NCBI RefSeq assembly: GCF_004919045.1
Contig: NZ_SWDW01000004.1
Location: 1-64,000 of the forward strand
Reading direction: 5' to 3'
Source of the DNA: Sinomonas albida
GTDB taxonomy: Bacteria; Actinomycetota; Actinomycetes; Actinomycetales; Micrococcaceae
Length of the DNA: 64,000 nucleotides
The notes under the pieces were generated by a model, which ran no database searches, was not told where the DNA came from, and saw only the letters and a list, made by a program, of their open reading frames with translations. This document shows, piece after piece, positions 18,382 through 27,272 of the stretch. The position numbers were made by a program, and so were the translations under genes. Within the stretch, counting starts at the first letter, position 1, and the number at the start of each line of letters is the position of its first letter.

Positions 18382-18736
18382 GATCGCCCTAGTCGTCCTT
18401 GTTCGTGGTGCGGTAGCGCATTGGCGACAACTTGTCGCCAATGGCGTGGGTGAGGCTGCGATGAGTGTGGTTCGTCATGCGCCCATCATCCATGGGGGCA
18501 CCGACAGAATAAGGAATCTGGGCCGTCAGGCGTCGAAATCGCGGACTGCCGGTGGGCGATTCCCGCCGGTGGGAACGCTATGGTGGGGCGGGGCTGACTG
18601 GTCAGGGGTGCTCATCGGGTTCTCCTGCTGTTTGAGGATGGCCGGCGGGAGCGAGACGACAAACGGCGCCGGGGGAGAGTCCGCAGCGAGGACCTGCCTC
18701 GATGCGCGTGCTGCGGGCAAGACGTGGGAGGTTGTG

Positions 18737-19633
18737 ATGTGTTCTAACCGAGTTGGGCATGTAGGAATGAGTCAATCGGAGCGCCCGACAAAGGTAGGGC
18801 GACGCGTAGCGATACTTGTGGTCGTGACAATCTTGGTTGCTCTAATTCTTGCGTTCATATATTGGCCAATCTGCGAACAGAGAATAACGGATGGGGGACA
18901 AGTACTCACCGCTTGCCGTCGCCTGCAGGCGTCGGACCCGCCCGTCCTGGCGGCAGCTGTCGTCCTACTTGTAGCCTTAGGAACCTTCTTCACGGAAGTC
19001 GCGGCCTTCGGCATTTCACTAAAGCGGCAGGTCGCCGAGGCAAAAGCTTCCGCGGACGACGCGAGGGTTGCCTCGGGCAAGGCTGAAGAGGCAGCGGCCT
19101 CTGCGCAGGGAGCAGAGCGGAGTGTGGCTCAGGCCGAGCAACTCGTAACCCAGCTCGCACTCCCTCAACGTGAGCCCGCGCCAGCCAAAGACCTCGAGGA
19201 GCACATCCGAGCACTCGCGGCCGAATACAATGCCATCCGCCGCGACCTTCCTAGCAGCCCCCAACGCACTACCCGCATGACGAGCATCGTTGGCCGGATG
19301 GTTACCGCGGCAAATGCCCAAGGGCCGGAAGATGTCGACGTAGCGCCCTGGCTAGGTTCCGCAGACCAGGGTCTGAGGTTGGCGGCATACGCGTTCCTTT
19401 ACACTCATCCTGTACCCGCACTGACCCTGCAACTTGCCGATGCCGCCGTTGAAGAGGATACCCGGTTCGGCCAGTACTGGGCTCTACGTGCACTACGCCG
19501 ACAAGTCTCCCTGGATCCGGATTCCTTGGACCTCAATAGCAGGCGACGACTTGAAGGGCTGCTCACTAAGGTCGGCCCCAGCACTGACCGTGGTTATGAA
19601 CTGCGCCAAATTCTAGAGATTCGAGGCACATGA
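18737..19633 (+). CDS. two-TM membrane protein with coiled-coil and helical cytoplasmic domain
   Basis: About 298 residues from the ATG at 18737, which follows GGGAGG by 5 bases; the open frame upstream to 18344 overlaps the opposite gene and looks non-coding. Membrane segments lie at about residues 20-42 (VAILVVVTILVALILAFIYW) and 68-92. An Ala/Glu-rich coiled coil follows at 100-140 (repeated A-x-x-A-E heptads). The C-terminal 150 residues are helical and rich in Leu and Ala and may form HEAT-like repeats. No family is recognised. It shares a 300-bp divergent upstream region with the PLD-SNF2 gene, so a membrane-located partner role is possible but unproven. Confidence 0.6.
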   Translation: MCSNRVGHVGMSQSERPTKVGRRVAILVVVTILVALILAFIYWPICEQRITDGGQVLTACRRLQASDPPVLAAAVVLLVALGTFFTEVAAFGISLKRQVAEAKASADDARVASGKAEEAAASAQGAERSVAQAEQLVTQLALPQREPAPAKDLEEHIRALAAEYNAIRRDLPSSPQRTTRMTSIVGRMVTAANAQGPEDVDVAPWLGSADQGLRLAAYAFLYTHPVPALTLQLADAAVEEDTRFGQYWALRALRRQVSLDPDSLDLNSRRRLEGLLTKVGPSTDRGYELRQILEIRGT

Positions 19634-19660
19634 TCCTTTGCCGCGGTCAGCCGGCCGCCC

Positions 19661-19800
19661 ACCATAAACCCATCGAAAACACCCGTGACCGACTTGGGAT
19701 AATCCGTAAAATCCACATGGGGGAGTCGTCCGATTCCCTGTGTGACCAGGGAAAACGCGAGCTTTCCGCAGCATCCCAGAAGGTTCCAAAATTCTCCAAG
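19661..19800 (+). repeat. 140-bp direct repeat, copy 1 (att-like, without tRNA)
   Basis: Closely similar, in the same orientation, to 34927-35067. Exact shared blocks include CATCGAAAACACCCGTGACC and GACCAGGGAAAACGCGAG, and both copies end at CTCCAAG. In copy 2 the next bases are a tRNA 3' end; here they are unrelated (CACATGCGG). The best reading is an old element end whose tRNA-derived part was lost or never present. Overlapping short frames are incidental. Confidence 0.7.
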
Positions 19801-19823
19801 CACATGCGGTCTTTTCATCTTGA

Positions 19824-20084
19824 AACGGTGACAGCCGACGTCTTCAGGAAAGTCGGGCAAACTATCGCGACGCCCTCCAAAAGTTCTTCGCATGGGCCCC
19901 CAACCACGTCGATGGGACTGATCTAGGTGGTCAGGCTGGTTTTCGGACTGCCTACCTCACCATGTTGGGAACGCAGGACCTAAAGCAGGCGCTGTCTTCG
20001 GCTGCTCAACGAGCGAAAAAACGAATGAAGCCGAAGCCAGGGGAGATCATGCTGAGCGAAACGGCTCTGGAAGATCCTCCTTGA
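19824..20084 (+). pseudogene. start-less C-terminal gene remnant
   Basis: An open frame of 86 codons with protein-like composition runs from just after a TGA (19821-19823) to a TGA at 20082. It contains ANYRDALQKFFAWAPNHVDG, GFRTAYLTMLGTQDLKQALS and AQRAKKRMKPKPGEI. There is no usable start codon near its beginning. The first ATG (about 19962) would leave only 40 residues. It begins 24 bases after the direct repeat, so it may be the 3' end of a gene cut off when the adjacent element inserted. No family was recognised. Confidence 0.35.
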
Positions 20085-20697
20085 TGACACGTTCCCCGTT
20101 TCCTAACGGGGAAGACCTGTGTGCGGAGATGACAACGGGCGCGCTGTTACTCAAGGATCCTGAGGTTCAAACGCGGTGCCGGCCGAGGTAGGTTCAGGCG
20201 CCCGCGCAACACGAGGATCCCCTTCGTGCTTGACCGTAACCACCAGGGCGCCCTTGGACGCCGCGGTGACCCCAGGCGGCTTTTTTGGGGGGCACAGGCA
20301 TTGGCGTTCGTCGGGTCCGGGCCGCAACGACACCTCGGTGCCTGCCAGAGGCGCAGCCGGCAGCACCGGGCAGGTGCTTGTTCTTCGGGCAGCTCGATCG
20401 TGTGAGATGCCGTGTCCAGCCACCCCTCAAGGATGCGCCGACACGCGAATTACAACCGTGTCATTCCGCAAGAATGGGGGGTAGACTCTGGACATGGAGG
20501 GGATGAGAGGGCGATACCTGCGGAGCGGGCAGGGCTTGTCAACGACCCCCCGGTCGGGGGAGACTGGAGTTCGTCCTGCTTCTCTCAGCGCCCGGTCGTG
20601 GTGTCCGGCGGATTGTTGCTAGATGCATGGACAAGTTGTCTGTTTTGTAATTACATGTAGCTGTTAGTTATGGAACAGATTAGGTCTTCGGAACTGA
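20085..20697. other. intergenic region with a hairpin
   Basis: No convincing gene. A perfect 9-bp hairpin (TTCCCCGTT with AACGGGGAA, 4-base loop) lies at 20092-20113, right after the preceding stop, and could end transcription although no T-run follows. The last 70 bases before 20698 are AT-rich for this genome (including TTTTGTAATTACATG) and probably hold the promoter of the SIR2 operon. Confidence 0.4.
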
Positions 20698-21072
20698 ATG
20701 CAGTACTGCGGTTGCCCAGATTGTGGCTACGACTTCAGCGTCGAAGTCTCCTCTGGTGCTATCGAAGACCTTGTGGAAGAAGGGTTTATGCCGCGAGCTG
20801 ATGAGAATGCAAACTCTCGCGGGGACATGATTGGGGGAAACGATCAGGTGAAGATCTCCAGTGCTGAAAAGCGAGGCGACACGGTCATCCACGTGCTTGT
20901 AGGTGCGTCCAGTCGTGAGATTGCCAGGAAAGCCAACATGGAGGTTAAGAATCGCCGTCTTAGGGGCGACAGAAGTCTGATTCGGGTGATTGGCGCGCGC
21001 CGAAAGTCTGAACAGGTGGGGCCTCCTGAAGAATCGAAAGTCGTAAATAAAGTCATTCGGCCTGCGCTGTAG
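20698..21072 (+). CDS. small N-terminal Cys-motif protein, first gene of the SIR2 operon
   Basis: 124 residues. A stop directly precedes the ATG, fixing this as the earliest possible start. The N-terminus MQYCGCPDCGYDF has cysteines at 4, 6 and 9, like half of a zinc ribbon. The middle (GDTVIHVLVGASSREIARKA) and the basic stretch KNRRLRGDRSLIRVIGARRK look like a small folded domain with a positively charged tail, perhaps nucleic-acid binding. It lies 15 bases before the SIR2 gene on the same strand and shares its lower GC content, so they are probably co-transcribed and acquired together. No family was recognised. It could be a sensor, a regulator or an antitoxin-like partner. Confidence 0.55.
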   Translation: MQYCGCPDCGYDFSVEVSSGAIEDLVEEGFMPRADENANSRGDMIGGNDQVKISSAEKRGDTVIHVLVGASSREIARKANMEVKNRRLRGDRSLIRVIGARRKSEQVGPPEESKVVNKVIRPAL

Positions 21073-21087
21073 ATATCGTCGCCTAGA

Positions 21088-22731
21088 ATGGTGTTCGGTG
21101 GGGAGCCCTTTCTTCGTGATAGCGACGTCAGTGCGTCTTTGCTCTCATTGGTTGAGCGTGATTCCTTGGTTATCTACTGTGGTGCCGGAGTCACCCGAGA
21201 CAGAACCAACCTCGGATGGAACGAGTTGGTCGGCGCGGTCTTTAGTGAGGTCAAGAAGCGAAAGGGCCGGGATAGGACCCGCGATTCGGTACTGGAGATA
21301 GCACTCAGGGACGGGGCGATCGATCCGAAGCATAAGGCATCCATCGTCACCCAAGATTGCCAGAAGAGTCTTGAGGAAGAGAACCAACTCCTGGCCCCGA
21401 TGCTTAGGAAGGCCCTCTATGCGACCCATGGGTGGCAGCAAGGGTATCTTCTCCGCAACGTAATCCGACTGTCAGTGCTTTATGCCGTACAGGGACGTAG
21501 GATAAGCATAGTCACTTCGAATTACGACGACTATATCGATCGCAAGCTACAACAAGAGATCGACGACCAGTTCGCGGGCGCGGCTCCTGATGATCCAACG
21601 CCTGGGCTTCGAGTTAATGTGCTCGGTAATCCTCATTATCAAGAAGTGCTGAAGGAACCCACCAACGGGGCATCGTATATCGATGTTCATTTTATTCATG
21701 GCAGAGTTCCGAAATCGGGTCGCACCCGGGGAACTATCGTCTTTTCCGAAAACTCCTACTCATTAAGCCGCCGTCAAGTTGTCGACTTTCTGATTGGCCA
21801 GTTCAACGCGGGATCCACGTTTCTTTCAGTTGGCGCGAGCCTTAATGACGAGCCGTTGATTGAAGCTCTGATCCGGACTCGTCCAGTAGATACGACCCGC
21901 GTGGCGCTAGTTGTTCCGGGGGCAACGGACTCTTCTACTCGGGAAGCGGAAGCACTAGCGCAGAAGGTCCGAGGCGACCATATGCGCGTTAGCGTACTCA
22001 CACCCGATAGCTTCGCTCAGGTTGCCCAGTACGTAGATGAGCTGCGCGTCTGTGCCGCAGCCAGGGAACTCGGGGTCCTAGACCAGCATGAGCCGGTTTT
22101 CTGTTATTCAAAGAGATTGGAGTGGTGGTGGCAGGAATGGTCACACTCCAATTGGTCTCGACGACGTGACCGGCACTATCGTCTCCTTAGTGAATCTGTC
22201 GCGCAGATACGACAGTTCTTCCAAGTCAATGGAATCGTTCGGCCCTCCGGGCGAGACGAGGAAGTTCTAAGGCTTGAGTTGTGGATCAGAATCGATCCGT
22301 CGGTTTCCCGTGACCGAAGAAAATTTACTCTTTTTGCTAACTCTACCGGTCCGCTGCTCGGGCCTTTCGAAGCCATGAGGAGTGAGCAGATCCGCCCGGG
22401 GAGTTCCATCGCCGCGATACGCACGTTCATGGAGGGGCGCCCACAACTCTACGACTTGCATGACCTTGGCTATTCCAGTCAAGCGTCGCGCTGGAAGAGC
22501 TTCCTTTCAGTTCCTATCTTCCAAGAGCTTGGCTATGAAGTGGACGGGGCATTTTTCACCGGTGCGGTTCCCGTTGCGGTCGTCACGTTGACATCGACGT
22601 TGCCCACTAAGGCTTCAGATTCCAAGAAGTCGGTAAGCTCTTTCGCCGACCCGGTGCTCACGAATGATCATTACGTCGAATTGCTTGCTCACATGATCGG
22701 TGTCGGCCGGGAAATTACTTCGCTCAAGTAG
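21088..22731 (+). CDS. SIR2-like domain protein with C-terminal GAF-like domain
   Basis: 547 residues. The N-terminal SIR2-type Rossmann fold shows LVIYCGAGVTRD (about 27-38), IVTSNYDDYID (141-151), HFIHGRV with the candidate catalytic His204, and FLSVGASLNDEPL (245-257). This is the motif set of SIR2_2-like proteins that deplete NAD+ in anti-phage systems such as Thoeris ThsA and DSR. A mid helical linker follows. Residues 395-545 resemble a GAF sensory domain (RWKSFLSVPIFQ, VPVAVVTLTSTLPTK, then a final helix). A plausible job is NAD+ hydrolysis triggered by a ligand sensed by the GAF part; this is inference. AT-richer codon use than its neighbours suggests recent transfer. Confidence 0.82.
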   Translation: MVFGGEPFLRDSDVSASLLSLVERDSLVIYCGAGVTRDRTNLGWNELVGAVFSEVKKRKGRDRTRDSVLEIALRDGAIDPKHKASIVTQDCQKSLEEENQLLAPMLRKALYATHGWQQGYLLRNVIRLSVLYAVQGRRISIVTSNYDDYIDRKLQQEIDDQFAGAAPDDPTPGLRVNVLGNPHYQEVLKEPTNGASYIDVHFIHGRVPKSGRTRGTIVFSENSYSLSRRQVVDFLIGQFNAGSTFLSVGASLNDEPLIEALIRTRPVDTTRVALVVPGATDSSTREAEALAQKVRGDHMRVSVLTPDSFAQVAQYVDELRVCAAARELGVLDQHEPVFCYSKRLEWWWQEWSHSNWSRRRDRHYRLLSESVAQIRQFFQVNGIVRPSGRDEEVLRLELWIRIDPSVSRDRRKFTLFANSTGPLLGPFEAMRSEQIRPGSSIAAIRTFMEGRPQLYDLHDLGYSSQASRWKSFLSVPIFQELGYEVDGAFFTGAVPVAVVTLTSTLPTKASDSKKSVSSFADPVLTNDHYVELLAHMIGVGREITSLK

Positions 22732-22738
22732 AGCTGTG

Positions 22739-23179
22739 TCATGGAGTGCTTCTCGCCGACAATATTGCGATTGTGCTCTTGATTCGAGGGTTGGCAACTA
22801 TCTGTATCCCGAATCGGGATGCACGCCTTAGTAGGCTGCTTCCAGATCGTCTACGAGCCTTCGCCTTGCCGTCTGCATCGGCCCTGGCCTTGGCGCCCTT
22901 CTCGGTCATATCGACGTCGACGACCGGATGCGTGCGCTCTGGGATCGGGACGCCGGCCACAGGCTCCTTGCCGGTGATCTTCGCCGAGTCCGGGGCGTTG
23001 TCGAACTGAAACCCATCCGGGCCGCGGAAGACGAAGCGCACGCCCAGCGCGACGAGGGCGGACTGAGGGTCGCCGAAGGCCTGCCCGACCACAGGTGGCA
23101 TTGTGGGGCGCGGGATGCCCGACGGGGTGCTCCGCGCAGTCGACGAGGACTGCAGGGAGCCGCATGCCGAGAGGCCCAC
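22739..23179 (-). pseudogene. PASTA-like lipoprotein, N-terminus damaged
   Basis: The frame reads AAVLAVGLSACGSLQSSS, a lipoprotein signal peptide with an LSAC lipobox, then a PASTA-like domain (MPPVVGQAFGDPQSALVALG ... EPVAGVPIP). A TAA lies only six codons before the hydrophobic core, and the only start inside (GTG at 23179) removes most of the signal peptide. The last 40 residues after GKAKA are Arg/Ser-rich and may be a frameshifted tail. I read it as a decayed small exported lipoprotein. It converges on the SIR2 gene. Confidence 0.4.
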
Positions 23180-23836
23180 AGCTAATACCGCTGCAATTGG
23201 ATGGCTTTAGACCGTGCTGGCGGTGCCTGCGTGCCAGGACTGGGCGAGGCTCAGAGTCCTCCACCTTCCGACGTGTGCGCTCCGACTCCTTTCCGAACGC
23301 AGCTCGAGGTTCTGCAGGCCTTGGCTGCTGCGCGCCCTTCGAGAGTGTGAGAAGTCGTCAGTGGCTATTCTGTCCTTCTTCGCGTCGTCGGCTGCGCTGA
23401 CCGCAGCTGCTTGCACATGTCAACCTACCGTCAGGGCGGCTCATAGGCTTTGGACAGCCCTTCGATACGATGCTGCCGAAGCGAAACGACCCAGAGTGCC
23501 ATCTTGGGGGACTTCTTGGCAGATCCTGCGGCTGGGTTGCCGGAAAGTCGGTCGCCGCGGCGGGCCCCTGGCGTTGAATCCACTCGGGGCGGGGGCAAGG
23601 TGGCGTCCAGGCGACAGGGCAGGATCCGCTTAGGGGGACAATTTGATGTCCCCAACTGTCCACGCTTGCGCGCCCGCTTCACTGGAAGAAGCGTGATCAC
23701 ATCTGGGGAACGCTGCCCGCAGCCGGCGATCCCTCCGGAGCCTGTGCTCGCCGCTTTGACATGCGCGGCGACAGCGGGGTAGGGCTGTGACGAACGGGCC
23801 TGCACCCTATGCGCACCGTTCGAAAGGAAGGTATCG
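23180..23836. other. gap without a recognisable gene
   Basis: Several overlapping open frames exist on both strands, but all are Arg/Pro/Ser-rich and unlike known proteins. The last 30 bases contain the AAGGAAGG ribosome-binding site of the McrB gene. No other structure is clear. Confidence 0.4.
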
Positions 23837-26086
23837 ATGAAGACCCGTCGCCATGGCGAATCCGCGATGCGCGTGTACGAGGCGCTGGACGTGTTCCGGG
23901 AGGTGTCGCTCCGTGGGCTCCGCTCGAGCTTCCTGCCGCCGGACGATCCGGATGCCCCCCGTGTCTGGACGGCGGAGTCGGCTGCCAGCCTGATGCGCTT
24001 CTTCGTCGAGAGCCCGGACGAGAGCGCGCGGTCATTCCTCGAGAAGCTCGCCGATCAGCTCAGCGGTGTGCCGCGGGCTGCGGGCCAGCTCTTCGAGGAG
24101 CTCGCCTGGCTCCATTTCGCCGTAGCGGCCCCCTCCAAGCAGGGCTACGGGTCCAAGCGCAAGCTGCTCGATGACATCGCAGCGATGGCACGGGCCACCG
24201 GACCGACAGGCATCTTCGACGAGGCGCTCCACGCAGGGCTTGTCGCGCCGGGCACGTCGTTCTTCACCCGGCGTCCGAACCAGCTGTGGCTGCTCGTCCG
24301 CTTTGCCGTCCGCTGGACGGCTGCGACGGCCGACGAGCGCACCCTCTGGCTCTCCGACCCGCGGGCCTTCCGGCAGATGGTCTTCGGCCTGGACGGCGTC
24401 GCCGATCAGACGCAGCGTCACGCGCTGCTGCACCTCATCCATCCGGACGCCTTCGAAGACGTCGTCAGCCAGTACCACAAGCACGCCCTCGCCGCCCTCG
24501 CAGAGCCCGGCGAGGTCGGAGCCGACGACGACGAGACGATCGCGAACATCCGAGCGCGGCTTGCGAAGGACCACGGCAGCGACTTCTCGTTCTACAGCCC
24601 AGAGATCCGCCGCCTCTGGCAGCCCGAGGAGGCTCCTGCGACTGAAGATCAGCACGACGGCGCCGTCCCGGCGCAAGGGGTCGATGTCGACGAACCGGAC
24701 GCCGCCCTGCGCGGCGCCTGGCTGGTCCGCGGGGCAGGCGGCGAGAAGGTGCCTGAATGGCTCGAGCAGGGAATCTGCGCCATCTACTACTCGGACTCTT
24801 TCCCCTTTCCGCTGCTTCAGGGCATGCCCCGGGACGAACTGCGCGCCCTCTCCGAGGAGGCCGGCATCGACACCACGACCGGCGGCTACAACATGGAGCT
24901 CGGCCAGGTGTGGCGGTTCGTCAACAAGATCGAAGTCGGCGACTACGTCGTGACCGTCAACGGGTCGGACGTGTATCTCGGCGTCGTCGATTCCGGTCCC
25001 AGGGATCGCAGCGCGCGGACCCGGATCGAGACGGTCAGGTCGGTCGAGTGGCTCAACGCGGGCCAGCCGATTCAACGGCGGGCGATCGCGCCGAGCCTGC
25101 AGTCGAAGATGAAGACCCTGCTCACCGTCAGCCTCATCACGTCCGAGATCGACGAGCTGGAGCGTTGGGTCACCGGCCACACGTGGGAAGAGCCGGCGAC
25201 AGCCCCGACCATCCGAGAACTCGCCCTGCCTCGCGCGACCGCCGAGCTCGAACGCGACCTGCTCCTCCCGCAGCAGTGGCTGACGGACGTGATCGAGCTG
25301 CTCGAGGAGAAGAAGCAGCTGGTCCTCTACGGTCCGCCCGGCACCGGCAAGACGTTCCTCGCGCAGGCACTGGCCGACCACCTCACCGCCGGCGGCGGGG
25401 CGTCCGAGATCGTGCAGTTCCATCCGTCGTACACGTACGAGGACTTCTTCGAGGGCTACCGGCCCGCGCCCGGCGCCACAGGCCGCGTCGAGTTCCAGAT
25501 CAAGCCGGGGCCGCTGCGCCGCATCGCCGAGGCTGCGTCGGCTGCCCCCGATACGCCCCACGTGCTGATCATCGACGAGATCAACCGGGCGAATCTCGCC
25601 AAGGTGTTCGGCGAGCTGTACTTCCTGCTCGAGTACCGCGACCGGCCGATCAGCCTGCAGTACTCCGAGCTGGAATTCACGCTCCCCGCCAACCTGTTCA
25701 TCATCGGCACCATGAACACCGCCGACCGCTCCATCGCCCTCGTCGACGCGGCAATGCGGCGTCGTTTCTATTTCCTCGAGATGGCGCCGTCTGCGGCGCC
25801 GGTCAGCGAGGTGCTCCCGAAGTGGCTCGCCCGGCACGGGATGTCCGACGCTCCCGCCCTGCTGCTCGCCGAACTCAATCGGCGGCTCGGCGATCCGGAT
25901 GCGGCGATCGGCCCTAGCTACCTCATGAGCAGGTCGGTCACCGAACCCGGACGACTCGAGCGGATCTGGGCGCACGCGATCCTCCCGCTGCTCGAGGAGC
26001 GCTTCTACGGCAGCGGCGAAGACCTCAAGCAGTACTCCCTCGGCGCCGTCCGGGCCGCGATCGACGGCGCGGCGAATGAGGATTGA
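23837..26086 (+). CDS. mcrB: McrB-like AAA+ GTPase of a modification-dependent restriction system
   Basis: 749 residues, with AAGGAAGG 6 bases before ATG. The N-terminal half (1-290) is helical and of no recognised family. About 290-470 includes an EVE/PUA-like segment (KIEVGDYVVTVNGSDVYLGV), a fold known to bind modified bases. The AAA+ core follows: Walker A LYGPPGTGKT near 499, HPSYTYEDFFEG, Walker B HVLIIDEINRAN near 579, and the McrB guanine signature IIGTMNTADRSI near 626. McrB hexamers hydrolyse GTP and drive McrC to cut DNA bearing modified cytosine. It overlaps mcrC by 11 bases, so translation is coupled. The domain choice suggests recognition of modified DNA; the exact base is unknown. 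Confidence 0.9.
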   Translation: MKTRRHGESAMRVYEALDVFREVSLRGLRSSFLPPDDPDAPRVWTAESAASLMRFFVESPDESARSFLEKLADQLSGVPRAAGQLFEELAWLHFAVAAPSKQGYGSKRKLLDDIAAMARATGPTGIFDEALHAGLVAPGTSFFTRRPNQLWLLVRFAVRWTAATADERTLWLSDPRAFRQMVFGLDGVADQTQRHALLHLIHPDAFEDVVSQYHKHALAALAEPGEVGADDDETIANIRARLAKDHGSDFSFYSPEIRRLWQPEEAPATEDQHDGAVPAQGVDVDEPDAALRGAWLVRGAGGEKVPEWLEQGICAIYYSDSFPFPLLQGMPRDELRALSEEAGIDTTTGGYNMELGQVWRFVNKIEVGDYVVTVNGSDVYLGVVDSGPRDRSARTRIETVRSVEWLNAGQPIQRRAIAPSLQSKMKTLLTVSLITSEIDELERWVTGHTWEEPATAPTIRELALPRATAELERDLLLPQQWLTDVIELLEEKKQLVLYGPPGTGKTFLAQALADHLTAGGGASEIVQFHPSYTYEDFFEGYRPAPGATGRVEFQIKPGPLRRIAEAASAAPDTPHVLIIDEINRANLAKVFGELYFLLEYRDRPISLQYSELEFTLPANLFIIGTMNTADRSIALVDAAMRRRFYFLEMAPSAAPVSEVLPKWLARHGMSDAPALLLAELNRRLGDPDAAIGPSYLMSRSVTEPGRLERIWAHAILPLLEERFYGSGEDLKQYSLGAVRAAIDGAANED

Positions 26087-27272
26087 GCTCGACGAGTGGG
26101 CGAGCGCCGGGGACCTCGGACTCGCTCCCGGTGCCATCCAGCAGCTAGCGCGCTCATCCGCATTCACCGTCGGCCCCGACCCCGACAGCCCAGGCCGATG
26201 GATGCTTGCGGCGAAGCAGCACGTCGGCATCGCCCGCGTAGACGGGCTCGAGCTGCGTGTTCGCCCGAAGGTGCCACCGGATCGCCTGATCGAGCTGCTC
26301 GCCGCGTCCCTCGACCGGATCGCCTGGGACCACCGCGACGTTGCATGGGCTGTCTCGGACGATCTCATCGCCACGATCGCGGGAGCATTCCTGGCCACAG
26401 CCGAACGCGCGCTCAACCGCGGCATCCTCCAGGGCTACGTGACCGAGGAAGCAGACCTCTACGCCGTCCGCGGCCGCATCGATCTCAGCCGGCAGATGGC
26501 CCGCAACCCCGGCCTGCCCCTGCCTGTCGCCGTGACCTACGACGAGTACACGACCGACATCCTCGAGAACCAGCTTCTTGCCGGGGCCGGGAGACTGCTG
26601 CTCCGACTCCCCGGGCTCACGAATTCGCTGCAGCTCCGGCTCAGACGCCTCGAGTACCAGCTGCTCGAAGTCACTCCGATGCGGCCTTCGCCGACTCCGC
26701 CTCCGGTGCAGTGGACGCGGCTCAATCTCCGGTACAGGCCAGCGGCTGTGCTCGCACGCATCATCCTCAGGTGGGGAGCGCTCGACTTCGAGGGCGAGGG
26801 CTCGACCGACGCGCCTGCCTTCATGGTCGACATGAACCAGGTCTTCGAGGACGTCGTTGGGCACGGAGTCCGCGAAGCCCTTGATTCCAAGCTCACCGTC
26901 GACCTGCAGCGCGGCGACTCTCTCGATGCGCAGAGGCAGATACCGATCCGGCCGGACATCGTCATCCGCAAGGGCTCCCGGGCGATCGCTGTCGCCGATG
27001 TCAAGTACAAGCGGGTCGCCCGGAGGGGGATCTCAAGCGAGGACGTCTTCCAGGCGCTCGCGTACGCCACCCGCTACGGCCTGCGCGAGTGCACGCTCGT
27101 CTACCCCGAACAGCCGCCCGTCGAGCGGCTTGAAGTGGGCGAGGTCACGATCTCGCTCGCCGCGGTCGAGCTGGATCAGCCCTCTGCGCAGCGAAACGCG
27201 TCGATCCGCGCTCTCGCGGAGCGCCTGGAACAGGCATCGGCACTTCGCTCCGGGAGTCCAGCCGCGCAATGA
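26076..27272 (+). CDS. mcrC: McrC-like endonuclease subunit
   Basis: 398 residues of the 5-methylcytosine restriction McrC family. The N-terminal part binds the McrB ring. The C-terminal PD-(D/E)xK nuclease core is visible as IPIRPDIVIRK near 290 and IAVADVKYK near 305-313, with QALAYATRYG after it, typical of this fold. The middle carries the family-characteristic VRGRIDLSRQM and YDEYTTDILENQLLAGA. The start overlaps the mcrB end. All catalytic residues seem present, so the pair should be functional. Confidence 0.92.
   Translation: MRIELDEWASAGDLGLAPGAIQQLARSSAFTVGPDPDSPGRWMLAAKQHVGIARVDGLELRVRPKVPPDRLIELLAASLDRIAWDHRDVAWAVSDDLIATIAGAFLATAERALNRGILQGYVTEEADLYAVRGRIDLSRQMARNPGLPLPVAVTYDEYTTDILENQLLAGAGRLLLRLPGLTNSLQLRLRRLEYQLLEVTPMRPSPTPPPVQWTRLNLRYRPAAVLARIILRWGALDFEGEGSTDAPAFMVDMNQVFEDVVGHGVREALDSKLTVDLQRGDSLDAQRQIPIRPDIVIRKGSRAIAVADVKYKRVARRGISSEDVFQALAYATRYGLRECTLVYPEQPPVERLEVGEVTISLAAVELDQPSAQRNASIRALAERLEQASALRSGSPAAQ

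Noticed and set aside
18344-18736. Longer N-terminus of the two-TM gene
   Set aside because: The upstream extension overlaps the opposite gene, is low in coding character, and a good ribosome-binding site precedes the ATG at 18737.
15046-19633. DISARM system
   Set aside because: A SNF2 helicase and a PLD domain are present, but they are fused, and no DISARM methyltransferase, DUF1998 or DrmA-like helicase is nearby.
20151-20423. 90-codon minus-strand frame
   Set aside because: Its C-terminal half looks faintly protein-like, but there is no family match, no ribosome-binding site and the start is arbitrary.
21088-22731. Thoeris system
   Set aside because: There is a SIR2 gene but no TIR-domain partner and no SLOG domain, so ThsA/ThsB does not fit.
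24032-26425. 797-codon minus-strand frame opposite mcrB/mcrC
   Set aside because: Spans two real genes on the other strand; low-complexity composition typical of a shadow frame.
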